Shown here one piece after another: positions 26,862-34,510 of a stretch of DNA of 64,000 nucleotides (positions are counted from its first letter, which is position 1; each line of letters begins with the position of its first letter). A program made the position numbers and the translations under genes. The notes below the pieces were generated by a model. That model worked only from the letters and a program-made list of their open reading frames with translations, had not been told where the DNA came from and searched no databases. The stretch is from JADZAI01 sp047602465. GTDB lineage: Bacteria > Pseudomonadota > Alphaproteobacteria > Micropepsales > Micropepsaceae. Location of the stretch: assembly GCA_047602465.1 (NCBI GenBank), contig JASGHF010000001.1:310001-374000 (forward strand), read 5' to 3'.

Positions 26862-26884
26862 ATGGCCGGGTCAAGCCCGGCCAT
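26862..26884. repeat. Palindromic intergenic element, copy 2
   Basis: Perfect 9-bp arms ATGGCCGGG (26862-26870) / CCCGGCCAT (26876-26884) around TCAAG, 41 bases from copy 1. The GGCCGGGTCAAGCCCGGCC core is the kind of palindrome I associate with dispersed repeats in alphaproteobacterial intergenic regions; I cannot count genomic copies here. Confidence 0.65.
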
Positions 26885-26901
26885 GAGGGGTTGGGAGACA
26901 T

Positions 26902-28275
26902 TTACGCCAGCATCGTGACGGGGTCTTCCAGGAAGCCCTTGAGCGCGGCGAGCCAGGTGGCGCCGAGGGCGCCGTCGATGACGCGATGGTCGCAGGACAT
27001 GCGGACCGTCATGACGTTCCCAACGACGATCTGGCCGTTCTCGACCACAGGGCGCATCTCGCCCGCGCCGACCGCGAGGATCGAGGCCTGGGGCGGATTG
27101 ATGACGCCGGTGAAATCACGCATGCCGAACATGCCGAGATTGGAGATGGAGAAGCTGCCGCCTTCATAATCGGACGGCTTCAGCTTCTTCGCCTTGGCTT
27201 TCGCGGCCAGTTCCTTCGTCTCGCGCGAGATCTGGATGAGGCCCTTGGTCTCGGCGGCGAAGATGATGGGCGTGATGAGGCCGTTGCCGGGCAGCGCGAC
27301 GGCGATGCCGATATCGGCATGGCTGTGGAGCAGCATGTCGGTCTCGGTCCACGAGGCGTTGACGTCCGGCACTTTCATCAGGGCGCTCGCGGCGGCCTTC
27401 ACGATGAAGTCGTTGACGGAGACCTTGTAGGCACCGTCTCCGTCTTTCGGCGATTTGGCGTTGATCGCTTCGCGGGCCGCCATCAGCGCTTCGATGCGGA
27501 TATCGGCGGTGAGATAGAAATGCGGGATGTCGCGCTTCGCCACGGTGAGGCGCCTGGCGACCGTCTTGCGCATGGAGTCGTGCGGGACGGCCTTGTAGGC
27601 GCCTTCCTTGTAGAAGAGGCGCGCATCGGGGAGCGCGCCGGCAAGTGCGGGCTGTGCGGTGCCGGCAGCGGGCTTGGGCGCGTCGGCTTTGGCGGCCGGG
27701 CGCGGGCCTGCGGCGATGGCCTTCTCGACATCGGATTTGACGATGCGGCCGGCGGGGCCGGTGCCGGTGACGGCAGCCAGGTCGAGATTGGCGTCGGCGG
27801 CGATGCGCTTGGCGAGCGGGGACGCGAAGACGCGGGCGCCGGTCGAGGCTGCGGCGGGTTTGGCTTCGGGTTTGGGGGCGGTGGCCTTCCCGCCTCCGTC
27901 GGCTTCGCCGCCGCCTCCCCCGTGAACGGGGGAGGACAATTCGGGCGCAGCCTTGGCTTCCGACTTCGGTGCTTCCGCTTTCGCAGCCTTGGGCGCTTCG
28001 GCTTTGGGTGCGGGCGCGGCGCTGGCGTCTTCGCCTTCGCCGGCGAGGACGGCGATGGGCGTGTTGACCTTCACGCCTTCGCTGCCTTCAGGGATCAGGA
28101 TCTTCGCCAGCGTGCCTTCATCGACGGCTTCGACTTCCATCGTCGCCTTGTCGGTTTCGATCTCGGCGATGACGTCACCGGCTTTGACCGTATCGCCCTC
28201 TTTCTTGAGCCATTTGGCGAGCGTGCCCTCCTCCATGGTGGGCGACAGCGCGGGCATCAGAATGTTGGTCGGCAT
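26902..28275 (-). CDS. pdhC: Pyruvate dehydrogenase E2, dihydrolipoyl acetyltransferase
   Basis: 457-residue E2 core of the pyruvate dehydrogenase complex. The N-terminal lipoyl domain has the modified lysine in IETDKATMEVEAVDEG; an Ala/Pro/Lys linker follows (about 85-155), then the E1/E3-binding domain (VFASPLAKRIAADANLDLAAVTGTGPAGRIVKSDVEKA) and the acyltransferase domain ending in SCDHRVIDGALGATWL (catalytic DHRxxDG). Start ATG 28275 is one base after the stop of the zinc-ribbon gene. The linker contains LSSPVHGGGGGEADGGG at about residues 113-130, encoded by a palindromic repeat that looks inserted. Confidence 0.96.
   Translation of the reverse strand: MPTNILMPALSPTMEEGTLAKWLKKEGDTVKAGDVIAEIETDKATMEVEAVDEGTLAKILIPEGSEGVKVNTPIAVLAGEGEDASAAPAPKAEAPKAAKAEAPKSEAKAAPELSSPVHGGGGGEADGGGKATAPKPEAKPAAASTGARVFASPLAKRIAADANLDLAAVTGTGPAGRIVKSDVEKAIAAGPRPAAKADAPKPAAGTAQPALAGALPDARLFYKEGAYKAVPHDSMRKTVARRLTVAKRDIPHFYLTADIRIEALMAAREAINAKSPKDGDGAYKVSVNDFIVKAAASALMKVPDVNASWTETDMLLHSHADIGIAVALPGNGLITPIIFAAETKGLIQISRETKELAAKAKAKKLKPSDYEGGSFSISNLGMFGMRDFTGVINPPQASILAVGAGEMRPVVENGQIVVGNVMTVRMSCDHRVIDGALGATWLAALKGFLEDPVTMLA
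27914..27935. repeat. Palindromic element inside pdhC linker
   Basis: Perfect 10-bp arms CCTCCCCCGT / ACGGGGGAGG with a 2-base centre. It is read in frame on the minus strand as part of LSSPVHGGGG in the pdhC inter-domain linker. A related element lies in the merR gene at 41656-41710. Confidence 0.8.
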
Positions 28276-28276
28276 G

Positions 28277-28537
28277 TCAGTGAACTTCGTTTTCAAAGTA
28301 GCGGGCGCGCATCTGGATCAGGAATGCACGCTCGACGGGGAAACCCGAGGCATCACCGATGACTGAATCGATACCGCATTTTGGACAGAGCGCCGTATCG
28401 TCATCGTCGCACCAGTCTTCGATCATCCCAGGTTCGAAAGTCTCGAGGCAGTAGAAACAGCCACAGAGCTTGCTGCTCTCAAGTTCAAGGCGCTGCTTGA
28501 ATGCATGCCGGTGCGCGGACTGTAGTTGTTCCTGCAT
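28277..28537 (-). CDS. Small zinc-ribbon protein lodged in the pdh operon
   Basis: 86-residue cytoplasmic protein. Two cysteine pairs, CGCFYC (about 25-30) and CPKCG (about 51-55), form a likely zinc ribbon, followed by IDSVIGDASGFPVERAFLIQMRARYF. Closely similar small proteins of unknown function are widespread and often lie in accessory positions. Here it sits between pdhB (4 bases after its stop) and pdhC (1 base before its start), so it must be co-transcribed and probably translationally coupled. It is not a known subunit of the complex. Confidence 0.75.
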   Translation of the reverse strand: MQEQLQSAHRHAFKQRLELESSKLCGCFYCLETFEPGMIEDWCDDDDTALCPKCGIDSVIGDASGFPVERAFLIQMRARYFENEVH

Positions 28538-28541
28538 CGCG

Positions 28542-29993
28542 TCAACGATAGAGCGCGGCTTTGGCCGCTGAGATGACGTCGGCGAGGTTCGGCAGCGCGA
28601 GCTTTTCGAGGTTCGCGGCGTAGGGCATCGGCACGTCCTTGCCCGTTACGCGCATGACCGGGGCATCGAGATAGTCGAAGGCGTCGCCCTGAACCTGGGC
28701 CGCCAGCTCCGACGAGATCGAGCAGATCGGCCAGCCCTCCTCCACCACGACGAGGCGGTTGGTCTTTTTCACCGAGGCGATGACCGTGGCGGTGTCGAGC
28801 GGGCGGAGGGAGCGGAGATCGATGATCTCGGCGTCGATGCCTTCCTTCGCCAGTTCGGCCGCGGCCTCGATGATGAGGCCCATGGTGATGGAGAACGAGA
28901 CGAGCGTGATGTCCTTGCCCGGCTTCACCACGCGCGCCTTGCCGATGGGCAGGACGAAATCGTCCATCACCGGGACCGGGAAGGTCTTGCCGTAGCAGAT
29001 CTCGTTTTCGAGGAAGATGACCGGGTTGGGGTCGCGGATCGCGGCTTTCAGCAGGCCTTTCGCGTCGGCGGCGAAATACGGTGCGACGACTTTCAGGCCC
29101 GGGACGTGCGCGTACCAGGCGGCGTAGTTCTGGCTGTGCTGGGCGGCGACGCGGGCGGCGGCGCCGTTGGGGCCGCGAAACACGATGGGCGAACCCATCT
29201 GGCCGCCGGCCATGTAGAGCGTCTTCGCGGCGGAGTTCACGATCTGGTCGATCGCCTGCATCGCGAAATTCCAGGTCATGAATTCGACGATGGGCTTCAA
29301 CCCCGCGAACGACGCGCCGACGCCGAGGCCGGCGAAGCCCATTTCGGTGATGGGCGTGTCGATGACGCGGCGGTCGCCGAACTCGTCGAGCAGACCCTGG
29401 CTGATCTTGTAAGCGCCCTGATACTGGCCGACCTCCTCGCCCATCAGGAAGACATCGCCGTCGCGGCGCATCTCCTCCGCCATGGCGTCGCGCAGGGCCT
29501 CGCGGACCGTCTGGTCCTGCATCTTGGTGCCGTTCGGGATTTCCGATGACGGCGTTGCGAGATCGGCGGGCGACATGACGGTGATCGCGCCCGAGGGCTT
29601 GTCGTCGCGGGCGGCGGCCTCGCCCACAGCCTGGCGATCTTCGGCGCGGGCGCTGTCTTCGGCCTTGGGCGCTTCGGGTTCGGCGGCGGGTTTGGGTCCG
29701 GGCTTCGGCGCTTCCTCAGCCCTGGCTTTCGGGGCGGGCGCTTCGGCGCCGCCCTCGCCGTCGAGTTCGGCGATGGGCGTGTTGACCTTCACGCCCTCGC
29801 TGCCCTCGGGAATGAGGATGCGGGAGACGACGCCTTCGTCCACCGCTTCCACTTCCATGGTCGCCTTGTCGGTTTCGATTTCCGCGATGACGTCACCCGC
29901 CTGCACGGTCTGGCCTTCCTTGACCAGCCACTTGGCGAGCGTGCCCTCCTCCATCGTGGGAGAGAGCGCCGGCATGAGGATCTGTGTCGACAT
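28542..29993 (-). CDS. pdhB: Pyruvate dehydrogenase E1 beta with N-terminal lipoyl domain
   Basis: 483 residues. The N-terminal lipoyl domain (about 1-78) has the lipoyl lysine in EIETDKATMEVEAVDEG, then an acidic Ala/Pro linker (about 80-150), then the E1-beta transketolase-type domain (VREALRDAMAEEMRRDGDVFLMGEEVGQYQGAYKISQGLLDEFG ... HSQNYAAWYAHVPGLKVVAPY ... EGWPICSISSEL). The lipoyl-E1-beta fusion is characteristic of alphaproteobacteria. Start ATG 29993 begins the lipoyl fold. It pairs with pdhA to decarboxylate pyruvate on thiamine diphosphate. Confidence 0.96.
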   Translation of the reverse strand: MSTQILMPALSPTMEEGTLAKWLVKEGQTVQAGDVIAEIETDKATMEVEAVDEGVVSRILIPEGSEGVKVNTPIAELDGEGGAEAPAPKARAEEAPKPGPKPAAEPEAPKAEDSARAEDRQAVGEAAARDDKPSGAITVMSPADLATPSSEIPNGTKMQDQTVREALRDAMAEEMRRDGDVFLMGEEVGQYQGAYKISQGLLDEFGDRRVIDTPITEMGFAGLGVGASFAGLKPIVEFMTWNFAMQAIDQIVNSAAKTLYMAGGQMGSPIVFRGPNGAAARVAAQHSQNYAAWYAHVPGLKVVAPYFAADAKGLLKAAIRDPNPVIFLENEICYGKTFPVPVMDDFVLPIGKARVVKPGKDITLVSFSITMGLIIEAAAELAKEGIDAEIIDLRSLRPLDTATVIASVKKTNRLVVVEEGWPICSISSELAAQVQGDAFDYLDAPVMRVTGKDVPMPYAANLEKLALPNLADVISAAKAALYR

Positions 29994-30011
29994 AAGCGAA
30001 CCTTGCTGCAA

Positions 30012-30407
30012 TCAGGCGATGTTGAAGAGCGCCAGGAAGATCATGACCGTGCCGGCGATGCCGACGGCCCAGGCGAGCGGACGGACGGCCGGCACGCCGG
30101 CGATGTAGAGCACCGCATGCGCGACGCGGCTGTAGAAGAAAAGCTGCGCGCCCAGCACGGTGGTGGAGGTCGAGATGCCCTGATGGGCGGCGATGAGCGC
30201 CAGCGGCGCGAACAGGATGAGGCCTTCGCGGTGGTTGTCGACGACGCGCTTCATGCGCGCCTGGAACGGCGTCGGGGCCGGGAGGTCGTCGCGGTTGTTG
30301 GCCATGGGCATGAGGCCCTGCGCCATCACGCCGGCATTCGCCTGGATCAGGATGACGACGAACAGCAAGGCGACGCTGTAGGCCAACATGGTCAGTTCAA
30401 CGGACAT
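30012..30407 (-). CDS. MAPEG family membrane protein within the pdh operon
   Basis: 131-residue protein with four hydrophobic segments and the MAPEG pattern: ARMKRVVDNHREGLILFAPLALIAA, with the conserved N-H-x-E-x-L-x-x-F-A-P element, and FFYSRVAHAVLYIAGVPAVRPLAWAVG. MAPEG proteins are glutathione- or lipid-linked membrane enzymes, but bacterial members of this branch lack an assigned reaction. It lies between pdhA (36 bases) and pdhB (18 bases) on the same strand. A second MAPEG gene lies at 34096. Confidence 0.83.
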   Translation of the reverse strand: MSVELTMLAYSVALLFVVILIQANAGVMAQGLMPMANNRDDLPAPTPFQARMKRVVDNHREGLILFAPLALIAAHQGISTSTTVLGAQLFFYSRVAHAVLYIAGVPAVRPLAWAVGIAGTVMIFLALFNIA

Positions 30408-30443
30408 TTCACTCTCCCCCTTGTCGCCGCTTGATGCGGCTTT

Positions 30444-31427
30444 TTACGCGTAGATCTCTGTCCACAGTTCTTTCGGATCGGGTTCGGGGCTGGTCTGCGC
30501 GAACTCGGCGGAGACGGCGACCACGTCCTTGATCTCCTTGTCGATCTGCTTGAGCGCGGCTTCATCGACGCCGCCGGCTTTGAGGATTTTCGCGCGAAGA
30601 CCCTCGATCGGGTCGTGCTTCTCGCGCATTTCCTGCACCTCTTCCTTGGTGCGGTATTTGGCGGGATCGGACATGGAATGGCCGCGATAGCGGTAGGTCT
30701 TCATCTCCAGGATGTAGGGGCCGTTGCCCGCGCGGCAGTGCGCGACGGCTTTCTGGCCGGCGGTATAGACCGCCTCGGCATCCATGCCGTCGACTTCCTC
30801 GCCGGGAATATTGAAGCTGACGCCGCGTTTGTGGAGATGGGTTTCCGACGTCGAGCGCTGGATCGAGGTGCCCATCGCGTACTGGTTGTTTTCGATCACG
30901 TAGACGACCGGCAGCTTCCACACCGCCGCCATGTTGAAGCTTTCATAGACCTGGCCCTGATTGGCCGCGCCATCGCCGAAATAGGTGAGGCTGACATGGC
31001 TGTTGCCGCGATATTTGTTCGCGAAGGCGAGGCCGGTGCCCAGCGGCACCTGCGCGCCGACGATGCCGTGGCCGCCGTAGAAATTCTTCTCGCGGCTGAA
31101 CATGTGCATCGAGCCGCCCTTGCCCTTGGAATAGCCGCCCGAGCGTCCGGTCAGTTCGGCCATCACGCCGTTGGGCTCCATGCCGGCCGCGAGCATGTGG
31201 CCGTGATCGCGATAGGCGGTGATGACCTGGTCGCCGGGGCCGATGGCGGCCTGCATGCCGACGACGACGGCTTCCTGGCCGATATAGAGGTGGCAGAAAC
31301 CGCCGATCAGGCCCATGCCGTAAAGCTGTCCTGCCCGCTCCTCGAAGCGGCGGATGAGCAGCATGTCACGGTAGAACTGGAGCAGCTTGTCTGCGTTCGC
31401 GGTGGCGGCGGTGGACTTCTTGGCCAT
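30444..31427 (-). CDS. pdhA: Pyruvate dehydrogenase E1 alpha
   Basis: 327-residue thiamine diphosphate-binding E1 alpha subunit. GQEAVVVGMQAAIGPGDQVITAYRDHGHMLAAG, the GGSMHMFSREKNFYGGHGIVGAQVPLGTGLAFANKY region, and the ThDP motif FGDGAANQGQVYESFNMAAVWKLPVVYVIENN are all intact, as is the phosphorylation-loop-like YRYRGHSMSDPAKYRTKEEV. Start ATG 31427 (MAKKSTAATANADKLLQFYRDML) fits homologues. First gene of the pdhA-MAPEG-pdhB-zinc ribbon-pdhC unit; 141 bases separate it from ftsB. Confidence 0.96.
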   Translation of the reverse strand: MAKKSTAATANADKLLQFYRDMLLIRRFEERAGQLYGMGLIGGFCHLYIGQEAVVVGMQAAIGPGDQVITAYRDHGHMLAAGMEPNGVMAELTGRSGGYSKGKGGSMHMFSREKNFYGGHGIVGAQVPLGTGLAFANKYRGNSHVSLTYFGDGAANQGQVYESFNMAAVWKLPVVYVIENNQYAMGTSIQRSTSETHLHKRGVSFNIPGEEVDGMDAEAVYTAGQKAVAHCRAGNGPYILEMKTYRYRGHSMSDPAKYRTKEEVQEMREKHDPIEGLRAKILKAGGVDEAALKQIDKEIKDVVAVSAEFAQTSPEPDPKELWTEIYA

Positions 31428-31568
31428 GACGTTCCGGGCGCGATGAATTGCTGACCCGGTTTTAGACCGCAAGCGCTTGGACTGTCACCACAAACGGGCG
31501 ATCTGACAGGCTGTCAGCAGGTTCGATGGAACATTGCGCGCGGACGGCAAAAATATTCCGGATGATGC

Positions 31569-31892
31569 TCAGCGCGTGAGATCGTTGAGATAGATCGTCA
31601 GCTCGTCCGGCTGGGAGTAGCCGAGGGTCGCGCGCGACTGTTCGTCGAGCATGTCGGGATCGACCTTGCCGGGCTGCATCAGCTGGACGCGGTGCTCCAG
31701 GCGGTCGCGTTCGGATTTCACCAGGTCGAGTTCGGCGGTGCGGATCGACAGCCGTTCCTCCAGCCGCGTCAGCTTGAAGGCGCCGTATTCGCCATAGACG
31801 GCGTGCCAGGAGAAATAGCTGATCAGGGCGACGCAGAAGCCAGGCACGATCATGCCCTGGGCAATACGTTTGACGGTCAGTTTACGGCGCAT
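31569..31892 (-). CDS. ftsB: FtsB/DivIC septum formation initiator family protein
   Basis: 107-residue single-pass division protein: basic N-terminus, one membrane segment (about 13-32, GMIVPGFCVALISYFSWHAV), then a coiled coil (about 38-75, KLTRLEERLSIRTAELDLVKSERDRLEHRVQLM) and the characteristic DPDMLDEQSRATLGYSQPDEL. FtsB bridges FtsQ and FtsL in the divisome. The eno-ftsB-pdhA order is a conserved alphaproteobacterial set, here with two small secreted-protein genes inserted between eno and ftsB. Confidence 0.9.
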   Translation of the reverse strand: MRRKLTVKRIAQGMIVPGFCVALISYFSWHAVYGEYGAFKLTRLEERLSIRTAELDLVKSERDRLEHRVQLMQPGKVDPDMLDEQSRATLGYSQPDELTIYLNDLTR

Positions 31893-31947
31893 CCCGGCAT
31901 TAAAGATGAAGGCCGGTTAAGGATAGCTTTCAGCGCCGCCGGGACGG

Positions 31948-32304
31948 TCAATACGGATCGGATTCTTCCAGAACTTCCTGGCCGATCAGGACGCAGGTGT
32001 CAGGGATCTGCGCATAGATGAAGCGCATGCGGTAGGACGCCTTGTAGATGTAGCCCCAGACTTCGAGCACATCGAGCTTGCCCTTGCCCTTCAGCGCGCG
32101 GATCGGCGCGAGAACCTTCACCTCGCCGTCAATGGTCCAGGTCTGGCGTTCGGCGCCCGTCCCCTCGCCGGAGAAGGCCTCCGGTCCCTCGAAGTGGAAG
32201 GCCAGGAGTTCCCCGGCCCGCTTCACGGCATCGCCGGCGCACGGATGGGGCGCCTCGGCGACGGCGCTGCCCGCGAGCAGCGCGGCAGCCATCAGGATAC
32301 GCAT
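31948..32304 (-). CDS. Secreted protein of unknown function, intact tandem paralogue
   Basis: 118 residues with a Sec signal (MRILMAAALLAGSAVAEA) and two cysteines, one in PHPCAGDAVKRAGELL and one in YAQIPDTCVL, probably disulphide-linked. The C-terminal half LDVLEVWGYIYKASYRMRFIYAQIP is the best conserved part against the adjacent copy. No family recognised. Start ATG 32304 is chosen for the signal peptide; it lies 8 bases after the stop of its paralogue, so the two form one transcript with eno upstream. Confidence 0.7.
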   Translation of the reverse strand: MRILMAAALLAGSAVAEAPHPCAGDAVKRAGELLAFHFEGPEAFSGEGTGAERQTWTIDGEVKVLAPIRALKGKGKLDVLEVWGYIYKASYRMRFIYAQIPDTCVLIGQEVLEESDPY

Positions 32305-32311
32305 GTTTGAC

Positions 32312-32677
32312 CTACTGACCGATGATCTCGGCGCCGTTGAGGGCGCACTCGCCGGGCACCTGCGCATAGAGCATGCGGATGCGGAAGGTCGCCTTGTAGA
32401 CATAGGCATAGACCTCGAGCACGTCGAACGCCTCGCTGGCGCCGGGCGACCTGGCGTCAGGCAGCTGCTTGACCTCATCCATCAGATCCTAGGCCATGCC
32501 GCCGCCTTCGACCGGCGGGCCGGGTTCGTCAGCCAGCTTGTCGGTATCGGAGTTCCAATACCATTTCAGCAGGCTGCCGGCCCGGGCGCGGGCGTCGTCG
32601 GCGCATTGATGCGGTTCGGCGGCGAAGGCCGGCGCGGCGAGCGCAGCGGCGGCCAGGATGACGGAGACCAGGCGCAT
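32312..32677 (-). pseudogene. Tandem paralogue of the secreted protein, with in-frame amber stop
   Basis: A signal peptide (MRLVSVILAAAALAAPAFA) and PHQCADDARARAGSLL match the neighbouring gene. At codon 63 (32489-32491) the frame hits TAG, then continues in the same frame as DLMDEVKQLPDARSPGASEAFDVLEVYAYVYKATFRIRMLYAQVPGECALNG to a second TAG at 32312. Read through, the product would be 121 residues against 118 for the paralogue, with both cysteines conserved. A single base substitution (for example CAG to TAG) explains the break. It starts 15 bases downstream of eno. Confidence 0.78.
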
Positions 32678-32691
32678 GAGGACAAATCCTT

Positions 32692-33966
32692 TCAGGCGCG
32701 GATGATGCTCCGGCCGGCATAGAGAGCGCTGTCGCCCAGTTCCGCCTCGATGCGGAGGAGCTGATTGTACTTCGCGGTGCGTTCCGAACGGGCGAGCGAG
32801 CCGGTCTTGATCTGCCCGGCGTTCGTGGCCACCGCGAGGTCTGCGATGGTGCTGTCTTCGGTTTCGCCCGAGCGATGCGACATGACGACGCCGTAGCCCG
32901 CGCGCTGCGCCATGGTGACGGCTTCCAGCGTTTCGGTGAGCGTGCCGATCTGGTTGACCTTCACGAGGATGGCGTTGGCCGTGCCCTTGGCGATGCCGTC
33001 GGCGAGGCGCCTGGGGTTCGTGACGAAGAGATCGTCGCCGACGAGCTGAACCTTCCTGCCGAGACCGGCGGTGAGGGCCGCCCAGCCGTCCCAGTCGTCT
33101 TCGGCCATGCCGTCTTCGATGGAGATGATGGGGTAGCGGCCGCAGAGCTGTTCGTAATAGGCGCCAAGCTCGGCGGAGGTCAGCACCCTGCCCTCGCCTT
33201 CGAGGTGGTACTTGCCGTCCTTGAAGAATTCGGTCGAGGCGACGTCGAGGGCGAGCGAGATGTCGGCGCCGGGCTTGAAGCCGGCCTTTTCGATAGCGGC
33301 GACCAGGAAAGCGAGCGCCTCGTCCGGCGATTTGAGGTCCGGCGCGAAGCCGCCTTCATCGCCGACATTGGTATTGTGGCCCTTGCCCTTCAGTTCCTTC
33401 TTGAGCGCGTGGAAGACCTCCGCGCCCCAGCGCAGTCCCTCCGCGAAGGTCGCCGCGCCCGTCGGCATCAGCATGAATTCCTGGAAATCGATGGGGTTGT
33501 CGGCATGGGCGCCGCCGTTGATGACGTTCATCATCGGCACGGGCAGCGTGCGGGCCATCGGGCCGCCGAGATAGCGGTGCAGCGGCTGGTCGTGGGCGGC
33601 GGCGGCGGCCTTGGCGATGGCGAGCGAGACGCCGAGGATCGCATTGGCGCCGAGGCGCGCCTTGTTGGGCGTGCCGTCGAGGGCGATCATCAGGGCGTCG
33701 AGCTGCTGCTGCTCCTCAGCGTCGTGGCCGGTGATGGCATCGAAGATCTCGCCTTCTGCGGCCTCGACGGCCTTGAGGACGCCCTTGCCGCCATAGCGGC
33801 TTCCGCCGTCGCGGAGTTCGACCGCCTCGTGGGCGCCGGTGGAGGCGCCCGAGGGAACGGCGGCGCGTCCGACGGAGCCGTCTTCCAGAACCACGTCGAC
33901 TTCGACGGTCGGGTTGCCCCGGCTGTCCAGGATTTCACGGGCGGCGATATCGACAATGGCGGTCAT
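32692..33966 (-). CDS. eno: Enolase
   Basis: 424-residue glycolytic enzyme converting 2-phosphoglycerate to phosphoenolpyruvate. Conserved blocks: REILDSRGNPTVEVDV, GAHEAVELRDGGSRYGGKGV, the metal ligands and catalytic residues in NVGDEGGFAPDL, SIEDGMAEDDWDGW, VGDDLFVTN, LVKVNQIGTLTETL and SHRSGETEDSTIADLAVA. Full length. It heads the eno-secreted pair-ftsB stretch and lies back-to-back with a MAPEG gene across 129 bases. Confidence 0.97.
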   Translation of the reverse strand: MTAIVDIAAREILDSRGNPTVEVDVVLEDGSVGRAAVPSGASTGAHEAVELRDGGSRYGGKGVLKAVEAAEGEIFDAITGHDAEEQQQLDALMIALDGTPNKARLGANAILGVSLAIAKAAAAAHDQPLHRYLGGPMARTLPVPMMNVINGGAHADNPIDFQEFMLMPTGAATFAEGLRWGAEVFHALKKELKGKGHNTNVGDEGGFAPDLKSPDEALAFLVAAIEKAGFKPGADISLALDVASTEFFKDGKYHLEGEGRVLTSAELGAYYEQLCGRYPIISIEDGMAEDDWDGWAALTAGLGRKVQLVGDDLFVTNPRRLADGIAKGTANAILVKVNQIGTLTETLEAVTMAQRAGYGVVMSHRSGETEDSTIADLAVATNAGQIKTGSLARSERTAKYNQLLRIEAELGDSALYAGRSIIRA

Positions 33967-34095
33967 GGGAGCTTCCTGACGGCGGGTTCAAGGCCAGCGG
34001 TGCATAGCGATGGCGGAATGCTTTGGGAAGGCCTTGGCCCGCCCCGCCCGCCGCCCCTATGATCGGCGCAATCCAGTCGTTTTCGGGGGGAACAC

Positions 34096-34506
34096 ATGTT
34101 CGGATACAATCTTGTCGCGCTGATCGCCGTGCTGTCGCTGGCGCTCTATTTCTACATGGCTATCCGCGTGGGCCAGGCGCGCGCGAAATACGGCATCCAG
34201 GCCCCGGCGACGACCGGCAATCCGGATTTCGAGCGGGTCTATCGCGTCCATCAGAACACGCTGGAGGGCCTCGTCGTCTATCTGCCCTCGCTCTACATGT
34301 TCGCGACCTATGTTCACCCCTACATCGCCGCCGCGCTGGGGGCTCTGTGGATCGTCGGGCGCTACGTCTACATGGAGGCCTATATGGAAGCGGCCGACAA
34401 GCGCAGCGCCGGGTTCGGCATCCAGGCCCTGGCGACGCTGGCCCTTCTGCTGGGCAGCCTGATCGGGATCGTCTGGAACATGCTCGGCATCGGCTCGATC
34501 CTCTGA
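34096..34506 (+). CDS. MAPEG family membrane protein
   Basis: 136-residue, four-helix membrane protein. The MAPEG signature is clear: NPDFERVYRVHQNTLEGLVVYLPSLYMFATYVHPYIAAALGALWIVGRYVYMEAYMEAADKRSAGFGIQALATLALLLGSL shown as FERVYRVHQNTLE, then YVYMEAYMEAADKR. This pattern (E-R-x-x-R-x-x-x-N-x-x-E, R-x-x-Y-x-x-x-Y) is nearer to glutathione-dependent MAPEG members than the copy at 30012. It starts a plus-strand run of four genes, 4 bases before the ECHDC3-like gene. Confidence 0.85.
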   Translation: MFGYNLVALIAVLSLALYFYMAIRVGQARAKYGIQAPATTGNPDFERVYRVHQNTLEGLVVYLPSLYMFATYVHPYIAAALGALWIVGRYVYMEAYMEAADKRSAGFGIQALATLALLLGSLIGIVWNMLGIGSIL

Positions 34507-34510
34507 TCCG

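Noticed and set aside
32489..32491. Pyrrolysine or other recoding at the internal TAG
   Set aside because: Pyrrolysine systems are not expected in this lineage, and a point mutation in one of two paralogues is simpler.
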